Shown: positions 1-5,956 of the stretch, one piece after another
How positions within the stretch are numbered: position 1 is the first letter of the stretch
How the letters are laid out: the number at the start of each line of letters is the position of its first letter
Source of the DNA: Gammaproteobacteria bacterium
Lineage (GTDB): Bacteria; Pseudomonadota; Gammaproteobacteria; UBA6429; Thiohalophilaceae
Direction of reading: 5' to 3'
DNA length: 6,410 nt
NCBI GenBank assembly: GCA_029880425.1
Contig: JAOUOK010000110.1
Location: forward strand, 1-6,410
Position numbers and translations under genes: made by a program
Notes under the pieces: model-generated
Seen by the model: only the letters and a program-made list of their open reading frames with translations
Databases searched by the model: none
Told to the model about the DNA's origin: nothing

Positions 1-643
1 TTTTACTCGCCAGTGCAAGGAATAACTCAGCAGTTGCTATCGCATCCATTAATGCATTATGTGCTTTAAAGGCAGGCATATTTAGAGAGGCACGCAAATT
101 AAACAAGCGTAATTCATTATCCTTAAAGCCGGTGTTTTTTCTTTCAAAACTACGCTTGGCTAAAAATTGTGTATCAATAACCGGCATTATAAATTTAGTA
201 TTATACAATTCAAAACATATTTTATTTAAAAAACCCATCTCAACTTTTGCATTATGTGCTAACAACACCTTTCCTGATAAATGCTTAAGCAACTGCGGAA
301 GTACATCCTCAATTTTTCTTCCCTCGGCTAATTCGGCATCTGTTATTTGATGTATGACAACACTCGTTTCCGTTAGCTCTTTATCTGAAGAAATTATTTG
401 ATGATAAGCTGACTGCAACTGAACGCCTAACTTGATAATATCCACTGTTCCGATACTAATTACATGATCTTTATTAATATCTAAACCTGTTGTTTCAAAA
501 TCAATAGACACTATTTCAAGTTCACTGAGGAAATCATTCTTCGCAGGAAATGGACGGATGTAAAATTCTTTCATTACTGAAGAATCTGTATTCTTCAGAT
601 ATTGTTTTCTAACAAAATTTTTACCCAGTAATTTAGATAACAT
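1..643 (-). CDS. DnaQ-like 3'-5' exonuclease (DEDDh), C-terminus cut by window edge
   Basis: This gene should encode a DEDDh-type 3'-5' exonuclease of the RNase T/DnaQ fold; its natural substrate is unknown. 214 codons are visible and the frame is still open at the window edge. Exo I is D48-F-E50 in the stretch IVSIDFETTGLD. Exo II is around AHN (129-131), but the usual Asp is Glu (E135 in HNAKVEMGFL). Exo III is H195-x4-D200 in AHNALMDA, which makes it the 'h' type. The first ~40 residues are basic and non-catalytic. I chose the ATG at 643 because it lies only 9 bp after the stop of the DUF294 gene, with a weak AAGT element upstream. The in-frame ATG at 574 (M24) is an alternative that would leave the fold intact. 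The spacing implies co-transcription and probable translational coupling with the DUF294 gene. It is not the polymerase III epsilon subunit itself: the N-terminal extension and the context differ from dnaQ. Confidence 0.88.
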   Translation of the reverse strand, partial: MLSKLLGKNFVRKQYLKNTDSSVMKEFYIRPFPAKNDFLSELEIVSIDFETTGLDINKDHVISIGTVDIIKLGVQLQSAYHQIISSDKELTETSVVIHQITDAELAEGRKIEDVLPQLLKHLSGKVLLAHNAKVEMGFLNKICFELYNTKFIMPVIDTQFLAKRSFERKNTGFKDNELRLFNLRASLNMPAFKAHNALMDAIATAELFLALASK

Positions 644-652
644 TTTTACTTA

Positions 653-2509
653 TTATTGAAGACGATAACGACTTTCAAAAAACTGCTGCATTGTTTTGAT
701 AATAGAAAATGAATCTTTCAAATGGTTTTTTTCCAGTCCCGAAAGCTCTTTTATAGGCAAATAATTATCTGCTTCCAAACCAGACCGGATTAATTTAGCC
801 TGGTGACGAATACGCAGCGAGCCGATATATTCAAGCGCATCAATTAAATTGGCATACATTTCTTCACTTAATGCTTTACATTCAAATGCAGCTTCCAGAC
901 GTTCCACAGTATTTGTCTCTTTTAGACCGTTATTCAGCGCAAATACACGTGCTATATCAACTATCGGTACGATACCCCGGTGTTTAACATCCAGTGTGTT
1001 TTTATGTTTATCATCATTCACCATAACAAAGTTTCTAAAAAATCCCAGCGGTGGCTGATGGGTTAAAGCATTGGCAACCATATGCGATATAAAAAATTCA
1101 TTAGTTTTAGTTTGTTTCAATACACTATCATGCAGTTCAAAAAATAATGAAAACTCCCCATAAACCGGTCGCAAATCAAAAAAAATACTGGATAACATTA
1201 ACGCTTTAGGTTCGGGGCTATGTATCCAGTGAGAAAAATATTCATACCATTTAGATACCGGTTGACGCCACTTTGTATTACTGGCCATGGCTTCACCCGG
1301 GCAATACACATAACCACATTCATTCAAGCCATCACAAACAAAATTCGCAAGTTTTTCAAAATATTCATTATGTTCCGGTTTAATTTCATTTGAAATAATA
1401 ATCGCGTTATCCTGGTCTGAATGCGATGTTTGTTCATTTCTCGCCTGAGAACCACCGGCTAACCAGACATAATCAACAGGTGGAGTCCCAAATTTAGCCT
1501 CAGCCAGCTCTAATAATCTTGCGGTAATAGAATCAGTAATTGAGGATATAACTTCACCAATATGTTTGGCTGTTGAGCAGGACAATGATAATTGTAATTG
1601 TAATTCCGGTAATTTATTACTGATACGTTTTAAAGCATCTACTGAATTTGCCTGGTATATATCACTCGCAATTAATGTTGGGCTGGTACTTAAATGACGA
1701 ATAATATCTGACGTAGTTAAAATACCAACTGCGTCATCTCCTTTCATTAAAGGAAGATGGTTAATTTTATTTCTAGTCATTACCAACAATGCTTCAGAAA
1801 GTAATGTTGTTTCTGAAACAGTTTCGAGATTATTACTCATAATAGTACTGACGGGTTCATGATAAGGCAGGCCAGCCGCAACACAACGGCGCCTGATATC
1901 TTTATCTGTTAGAAGACCTACCAATCTATTCTCTTCCGTTAATAATATAGAGGAAACATACTCATCGCTCATTACTTTAGCTGCTTCCTGAATGCTCACT
2001 GATGAATCGATAACTACTGGTAAGCGAACAGTTAAATCACACACTTCCAGTTTCATTGCACTTAAATCACGCATTTCAGAAGATTGACTAAACTGCACTG
2101 CATGACGTAGCCGTTCATTAATAGAGCGGTTGAACTGGCTACTAAATTCTACTGACTGGTTTTTTAACAAATCAAGTTGTTCGTATGACAACAGGTAAAC
2201 AAGGGAATCTTCAACACAAATACCTTTTAATTCATTAGCATTTTCATCAACCTGTTCATCCAACAGGTAAATATCGCCTTCTGCTAACTTATCTATTAGT
2301 TGTTGATCCTGGTTACGAACTTCAATTGCACCACTTCTTATAATATACAAACTCTTGTTTTTAACACTGAGATCAGGAAACTGACTACCCTGCCTGAAAT
2401 AACGTATCGTTAAGTACTTAGGTAATTTATTTATTAAATCATCGCTCAACACATCAAAGGGAGGGTGTTGTGCAATAAAATCACGAATTTCAACTAATTC
2501 AATTTCCAT
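653..2509 (-). CDS. cNMP-like / CBS pair / DUF294 nucleotidyltransferase-like protein
   Basis: A 618-residue multidomain cytoplasmic protein with no signal peptide or membrane segment. Residues ~8-140 form a cyclic-nucleotide-binding-like beta roll. Residues ~160-275 form two CBS motifs (around VSIQEAAKVM and VGLLTDKDIR, then TLLSEALLVM and VGILTTSDII), which in other proteins bind adenine nucleotides. Residues ~300-450 are the DUF294 GlnD-like nucleotidyltransferase with GGS (352-354) and the metal-binding pair D365-x-D367 in SDQDNAII; D445 in FFDLRPVYG may be the third carboxylate. Residues ~475-615 are the helical DUF294 C-terminal domain. The catalytic residues look intact, so it may transfer a nucleotide to a protein or small molecule, but no substrate is known. 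The beta-roll lacks the usual Arg of the phosphate-binding cassette, so cAMP binding is doubtful. The start at 2509 has a GAAG-containing purine-rich element directly upstream. The exonuclease gene follows after 9 bp; the symporter terminator lies upstream. Confidence 0.9.
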   Translation of the reverse strand: MEIELVEIRDFIAQHPPFDVLSDDLINKLPKYLTIRYFRQGSQFPDLSVKNKSLYIIRSGAIEVRNQDQQLIDKLAEGDIYLLDEQVDENANELKGICVEDSLVYLLSYEQLDLLKNQSVEFSSQFNRSINERLRHAVQFSQSSEMRDLSAMKLEVCDLTVRLPVVIDSSVSIQEAAKVMSDEYVSSILLTEENRLVGLLTDKDIRRRCVAAGLPYHEPVSTIMSNNLETVSETTLLSEALLVMTRNKINHLPLMKGDDAVGILTTSDIIRHLSTSPTLIASDIYQANSVDALKRISNKLPELQLQLSLSCSTAKHIGEVISSITDSITARLLELAEAKFGTPPVDYVWLAGGSQARNEQTSHSDQDNAIIISNEIKPEHNEYFEKLANFVCDGLNECGYVYCPGEAMASNTKWRQPVSKWYEYFSHWIHSPEPKALMLSSIFFDLRPVYGEFSLFFELHDSVLKQTKTNEFFISHMVANALTHQPPLGFFRNFVMVNDDKHKNTLDVKHRGIVPIVDIARVFALNNGLKETNTVERLEAAFECKALSEEMYANLIDALEYIGSLRIRHQAKLIRSGLEADNYLPIKELSGLEKNHLKDSFSIIKTMQQFFESRYRLQ

Positions 2510-2623
2510 ACTTCATCTTATATCTATTTATTATCGGTTGTTAATAAAAATATAGCTTAAAATAAAAAAAGCCCGTAAAGAATCATCATTACGGGCTTTT
2601 TAGTTAAAACATCAGGCTATAAA
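2510..2623. other. Intergenic region between symporter and DUF294 gene
   Basis: This 114-bp gap holds the symporter terminator (2571-2596 plus flanking A/T runs) and about 60 bp of AT-rich sequence before the DUF294 start. On the minus strand a GATAAT hexamer (2535-2530) lies about 20 bp upstream of the start codon and could be a -10 element, but I found no convincing -35 partner at 16-18 bp. A promoter for the DUF294-exonuclease pair is expected here because of the terminator; its exact position is not supported by sequence alone. Confidence 0.5.
2571..2601 (-). terminator. Rho-independent terminator of the symporter operon, probably bidirectional
   Basis: A perfect 8-bp stem, gcccgtaa (2571-2578) with ttacgggc (2589-2596), encloses a 10-nt loop. 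On the minus strand the stem is followed by seven T (2570-2564) and further T-rich sequence, the classic form of an intrinsic terminator, 28 bp after the symporter stop codon. On the plus strand the stem is followed by five T (2597-2601), so it could also stop antisense transcription. It separates the symporter operon from the DUF294-exonuclease pair, which must either have its own promoter or depend on readthrough. Confidence 0.92.
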
Positions 2624-4405
2624 TTAATGGTCTGATGCGGCTCCTGCACCTGCTGGAACACGAATATCTTCAACAAGATGTTGAATATGTTCAGGTGGTG
2701 CTGCAGTCATTTTCGATACAATAATAGCAACTGCAAAGTTAGCTAATGCACCGACACAACCAAATGCATTTGGTGAAATCCCGAAGAACCAGTTTGGTGA
2801 CATGTCACCAAGGAATGAAGTTCCTGGAATAAACATAATGCCTTTATGTTGGAATACATACAACATGGTAATACCAATACCTGTCACCATACCTGCAATC
2901 GCACCGGTACGGTTAACATTTTTGTTGAATATACCCATCATCAATGCAGGGAAGATTGAGGATGCAGCCAAACCAAATGCAATCGCAACTGTACCTGCCG
3001 CAAAATCTGGTGGATGTAAACCAAAGTAACCCGCCAAGCCGATTGCACCAGCCATCGCTATACGACCTGCCATGAGTTCTTCTTTTTCAGAAATCTCTGG
3101 TTTAAATATCCCTTTTAACAAGTCATGCGAAATTGCGGATGCTATTGCTAACAGTAAACCTGCTGCCGTTGATAATGCTGCAGCTAAACCACCGGCTACA
3201 ACGAGTGCAATTACCCAGTTTGGTAATTTTGCAATTTCAGGATTTGCCAGTACCATAATGTCACGATCAACTTTGACCATTTCATTACCTTTCCAGCCGT
3301 ATGATTCGGCTTTCGCAGCAAATTCTTTATTTTTCTCGTTATAATATTGAATACGACCATCACCATTCTTATCTTCAAATTTCAATAAGCCAGTGCTTTC
3401 CCAGTTTTTAAACCACTGAGGACGGTCATCGTATTTAATATTTGAGGTAACTTCACCAACAGGACCTGTTTGAATAGTATTCATCAGGTTTAAACGCGCC
3501 ATTGAACCAACAGCTGGAGCCGTTGTGTACAGGATTGCGATAAAGACTAAAGCCCAACCTGCTGTAGAACGTGCATCTTTAACTTTTGGTACAGTGAAGA
3601 AACGGATAATAACGTGAGGTAAACCAGCAGTACCAATCATTAAGGTTAAGGTATATGCAAACATGTTCAGTTTGCTTCCCATTACCTGGGTTGTATATTC
3701 ATTAAACCCGAGCTCGGATACCACCGTGTTCAGCTTATCCATCATATAATTATTACCATCCGCCATGGTACTTAAAATACCAAGCTGTGGTATTGGGTTA
3801 CCGGTAATATTGAGTGAGATAAATACAGCAGGAACAGTGTAGGCAAAAATTAATACACAATACTGTGCAATTTGCGTATAGGTTATACCTTTCATACCGC
3901 CCATTACTGAATAGATAAATACGATACCCATACCAATGTAGAGGCCAGTATCATAATCTGTTTCCAGGAAGCGGGAGAATGCTACCCCGATGCCTTTCAT
4001 TTGACCGATTACATAAGTAATTGAAGCCAAAATCAAACAAATAACGGCCACAACACGTGCAGTACGTGAGTAGTAACGTTCACCGATAAACTCAGGAACT
4101 GTAAATTTTCCAAACTTACGTAAGTAAGGCGCAAGCAATAAAGCTAATAAAACATAACCACCAGTCCAGCCCATAAGAAATACGGATGCACCATAGCCAT
4201 TAAAAGCAATTAAACCTGCCATTGAAATAAACGAGGCTGCTGACATCCAGTCCGCTGCTGTCGCCATACCATTAGCAACAGGATGAATTCCTTTACCTGC
4301 CACATAAAATTCACCTGTCGTTGATGCACGCGCCCAAAATGCAATACCTATATATAATGCAAAGGTTGCGCCAACAAAAAGATAAGTTATTGTTTGTAAA
4401 TCCAT
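2624..4405 (-). CDS. Sodium:solute symporter large subunit, VC_2705-like subfamily (acetate permease-like)
   Basis: A 593-residue inner-membrane transporter of the SSS family (LeuT fold), expected to couple uptake of a small organic solute to sodium. About 13 hydrophobic segments can be drawn, for example ~5-25, 43-70, 75-95, 115-140, 175-198, 245-270, 280-300, 395-425, 445-463, 470-492, 500-520 and 548-568. S412-T413 in AAALSTAAG match the sodium-site (Na2) Ser/Thr pair of the family. The GTAGLPHVIIRFFTV block (258-272) is shared with E. coli ActP. The protein is longer than ActP (549 aa), mostly through a hydrophilic insert at ~303-394 carrying a DKNGDG motif. Pairing with a DUF4212 protein places it in the VC_2705-like subfamily rather than with true ActP, so 'acetate symporter' is only a homology label. 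The start at 4405 is set by a strong AAGGGGG element 9 nt upstream. A terminator follows the gene. Confidence 0.92.
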   Translation of the reverse strand: MDLQTITYLFVGATFALYIGIAFWARASTTGEFYVAGKGIHPVANGMATAADWMSAASFISMAGLIAFNGYGASVFLMGWTGGYVLLALLLAPYLRKFGKFTVPEFIGERYYSRTARVVAVICLILASITYVIGQMKGIGVAFSRFLETDYDTGLYIGMGIVFIYSVMGGMKGITYTQIAQYCVLIFAYTVPAVFISLNITGNPIPQLGILSTMADGNNYMMDKLNTVVSELGFNEYTTQVMGSKLNMFAYTLTLMIGTAGLPHVIIRFFTVPKVKDARSTAGWALVFIAILYTTAPAVGSMARLNLMNTIQTGPVGEVTSNIKYDDRPQWFKNWESTGLLKFEDKNGDGRIQYYNEKNKEFAAKAESYGWKGNEMVKVDRDIMVLANPEIAKLPNWVIALVVAGGLAAALSTAAGLLLAIASAISHDLLKGIFKPEISEKEELMAGRIAMAGAIGLAGYFGLHPPDFAAGTVAIAFGLAASSIFPALMMGIFNKNVNRTGAIAGMVTGIGITMLYVFQHKGIMFIPGTSFLGDMSPNWFFGISPNAFGCVGALANFAVAIIVSKMTAAPPEHIQHLVEDIRVPAGAGAASDH

Positions 4406-4414
4406 AATGTCATG

Positions 4415-4421
4415 CCCCCTT
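4415..4421 (-). promoter_or_regulatory. Strong ribosome binding site of the symporter gene, overlapping upstream stop codon
   Basis: On the minus strand AAGGGGG lies 9 nt before the ATG at 4405. Its two A bases are the end of the TAA stop of the DUF4212 gene. This decides the symporter start and means ribosomes finishing the small subunit sit on the initiation site of the large one, a layout that favours coupled, balanced synthesis. A nearer ATG at 4413 is out of frame. Confidence 0.8.
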
Positions 4422-4677
4422 AATCGTCATCTTCATGTACGTCATATTTACGATCAAGCGCATTCATTTTCTTGGTGTACACAAAAATTAATGCCAGGAA
4501 TGTATAAATAGATCCCTGCTGTGCAAACCAAAATCCTAAACCAACGCCTCCGATTCGAATAGCATCCAGGGTGTCAGCCAGGATAATTCCAAATAAGAAT
4601 GAAACGGCGAACCATATTGCAAGCAATATAGCGACAAGCCGCAAGTTCTCCTTCCAGTAATCGGTGTTTTTATTCAT
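4420..4677 (-). CDS. DUF4212 protein, sodium:solute symporter small subunit
   Basis: An 85-residue inner-membrane protein of the DUF4212 family, known as the putative small subunit that accompanies VC_2705-like sodium:solute symporters. Family hallmarks are visible in order: YWKENLRL (7-14), a first membrane helix at ~13-34 (AIWFAVSFLFGIIL), the conserved AIRIGG segment (39-44), GFWFAQQGSIYTF (48-60) leading into a second helix to ~68, and the charged end MNALDRKYDVHE. Both helices and the full C-terminus are present, so the gene is intact and of typical length. The start at 4677 is preceded by GGGGA with a 6-nt spacer. It is the first gene of a two-gene operon; the symporter starts 14 bp after its stop. 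Its role, whether assembly, stability or gating of the partner, is not established. Confidence 0.93.
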   Translation of the reverse strand: MNKNTDYWKENLRLVAILLAIWFAVSFLFGIILADTLDAIRIGGVGLGFWFAQQGSIYTFLALIFVYTKKMNALDRKYDVHEDDD

Positions 4678-4794
4678 TATTTTTCCCCAAAGGTTACGAT
4701 CTGAATGGAGAGCAGGTTCCTTTGTTTATACTTGTTAGCAGTAATTGTACCTTCACCATAAGAAATTATGATACTGCTGACCCACTCAACGATT

Positions 4795-4821
4795 ATTATG
4801 CATCTTTTTGTAATGCATAAT
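4795..4821. repeat. Perfect 9-bp inverted repeat in symporter leader, possible operator
   Basis: ATTATGCAT (4795-4803) and ATGCATAAT (4813-4821) are perfect inverted copies separated by 9 nt (ctttttgta). After one mismatch, two more outer bases pair. Each arm contains ATGCAT, itself a palindrome, so the element can be read either as one long dyad or as two 6-bp sites 15 bp apart. It sits just downstream of the candidate promoter, where a repressor could block transcription or the RNA could fold. The AT-rich stem with no T-run after it in the gene direction makes a terminator unlikely. In so AT-rich a region chance is not excluded. Confidence 0.5.
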
Positions 4822-4831
4822 TATGGGCCTT

Positions 4832-4859
4832 AATATAACAACATCATTCGTTAATGCAA
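4832..4859 (-). promoter_or_regulatory. Candidate sigma70-type promoter for the DUF4212-symporter operon
   Basis: On the minus strand TTGCAT (4859-4854) is followed after 16 bp by TATATT (4837-4832). The -10 matches consensus at five of six positions and the -35 only at three. The A/T tract at 4881-4928 lies just upstream, where it could act as an UP element. Transcription would begin near 4825, giving a leader of about 150 nt. AT-rich sequence yields many such matches, so this is a guess at the best candidate. Confidence 0.3.
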
Positions 4860-4928
4860 TAAAATATTTTATACCTTGCCAAATATTATTATATTATTAT
4901 TTTATAATTATATTACATTACTAAATAA

Positions 4929-5951
4929 CTAAACTTTTATTAGTTCACGTAGAACAGAGGTTGCATATCCACCGGCAGGAAGGAAAAAAGAAAATTTAAG
5001 TGTTTGTTCTTCTTGATTATAATTCCAGATTATATCTTTCACTGATAAGCGTAAAGCACGGCGCTCCTGATCAAGCCGTGCATTTTTAAGACCAATATCA
5101 AATACTTCAAACTTATTTGACAACGCAGCTTCCATCTCAGCAACAACACCTTTCGTTAATAATTCACCACGCCCCCATAAAGGTCCACTTGGGTGAATAT
5201 CATGTTCTTTCAGTCGCTGAATAATTTTACCGTCTATAGTTTCAGCCAGGAAATAACTGTGACTATTATCAAGCAGCATCACATCACCGGTTAAGCCATC
5301 AGACCACTTATTCATAGCAACACGTTGAGACAAAAGCTCATTGAAAATTGCAGAACGTGCAGCGGACAAGTACATTGAACGTTTAAAACGATCCTTTTCG
5401 CGCTTACCCGCAAACATAATCCTGGCTTTTTCAAGATTTTTTCCTTCTATGCCAAAACGTTGTTCTCCAAAATAGTTAGGTACACCTTCTTCTTTTATAA
5501 TATTTATACGTTGCTCAAAATCAGAAGCATCACCTTCTACATTTCGTACAATAAGAGCGAATTGATTTCCTCTTAAGCTGCCCCGACGTAATTTACGGTT
5601 ATGTCGTACAGTCTCTAGTATTTGTACATGCTCTGAATTTAAAAGTGACCAGTCAGGATCTGGTTTACCTGGTAACCAGACACTGAACCACTGTGTCGTT
5701 ATGGCATTTCGATCTTTGATTCCGGCGTAGCTGACATCAACTTTACGCACCCCGGCCAACTGTGCAATTTGACGTGATAACCAGTCAGTATTGGTATCCT
5801 GTTTTTTAATGTGTAACAGGGCATGCTCACCTTCTCCACTTGGTTTGAAGGCAAATTTTTCGTCGACTTTAAAATCTGAAGATTGTTGGCGTATAACACC
5901 AGTTAAGCAGGGTTCACCATTTGCATAGTGATATGAATGAAAATCAAACAT
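4929..5951 (-). CDS. truD: tRNA pseudouridine(13) synthase TruD
   Basis: TruD converts uridine 13 of certain tRNAs (tRNA-Glu in E. coli) to pseudouridine in the cytoplasm. The 340-residue product is close to the E. coli length of 349. The catalytic motif YAGIKDRNA (75-83) is intact with the nucleophile at D80, the same number as in E. coli. Other family blocks are SSDFKVDE near the N-terminus (24-31), RGNQFAL (127-133) and NYFGEQRFG (159-167). The end, PAGGYATSVLRELIKV, is a typical TruD C-terminus, so the gene is complete. The ATG at 5951 lies 5 bp after the ispF stop and has no clear Shine-Dalgarno sequence, which suggests translation by coupling to ispF. ispF-truD adjacency is common in gammaproteobacteria, but the usual next gene, surE, is absent here. 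Confidence 0.97.
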   Translation of the reverse strand: MFDFHSYHYANGEPCLTGVIRQQSSDFKVDEKFAFKPSGEGEHALLHIKKQDTNTDWLSRQIAQLAGVRKVDVSYAGIKDRNAITTQWFSVWLPGKPDPDWSLLNSEHVQILETVRHNRKLRRGSLRGNQFALIVRNVEGDASDFEQRINIIKEEGVPNYFGEQRFGIEGKNLEKARIMFAGKREKDRFKRSMYLSAARSAIFNELLSQRVAMNKWSDGLTGDVMLLDNSHSYFLAETIDGKIIQRLKEHDIHPSGPLWGRGELLTKGVVAEMEAALSNKFEVFDIGLKNARLDQERRALRLSVKDIIWNYNQEEQTLKFSFFLPAGGYATSVLRELIKV

Positions 5952-5956
5952 GGATA

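Larger units (their letters stand above)
4678..4928. other. AT-rich intergenic regulatory region upstream of the symporter operon
   Basis: This 251-bp gap between the end of truD and the DUF4212 gene contains no credible gene. From 4881 to 4928 almost every base is A or T (two C only), with repeated ATTATT units; no GC-rich terminator for truD is seen. A 14-bp perfect palindrome ATAAAATATTTTAT lies at 4859-4872, a candidate promoter at 4832-4859 and an inverted repeat at 4795-4821. The last ~115 bp before the DUF4212 gene form the likely 5' leader, where I see no recognisable riboswitch. Confidence 0.7.

Noticed and set aside
132..350. Plus-strand open frame of 72 codons
   Set aside because: It lies wholly inside the exonuclease gene on the opposite strand, which has clear catalytic motifs; the plus-strand product resembles nothing and has no ribosome binding site.
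849..1058. Plus-strand open frame of 69 codons
   Set aside because: Antisense shadow of the DUF294 C-terminal domain; no recognisable product.
2802..3344. Two plus-strand open frames (2802-3029 and 3072-3344)
   Set aside because: Antisense shadows of the symporter's membrane segments; composition follows the opposite-strand codons.
4694..4759. 21-codon open frame in the symporter leader (minus strand), and a 10-codon one starting in the inverted repeat
   Set aside because: Neither has a good ribosome binding site or any attenuation-like run of codons; such short frames are expected by chance.
4854..4882. TTGGCA...TTGCA on the minus strand as a sigma54 promoter
   Set aside because: The GG-to-GC spacing is 21 bp (16 bp from the second GG) rather than the required 10, so it cannot be a -24/-12 element. 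As a sigma70 -35, TTGGCA has only TTGCAT at the -10 position.
4678..4928. CRP site upstream of the symporter operon
   Set aside because: Expected for a carbon-source transporter, but I found no TGTGA-N6-TCACA-like sequence.
5699..5899. Minus-strand open frame of 66 codons inside truD
   Set aside because: Out-of-frame overlap within the well-conserved truD catalytic region; no support for a separate protein.
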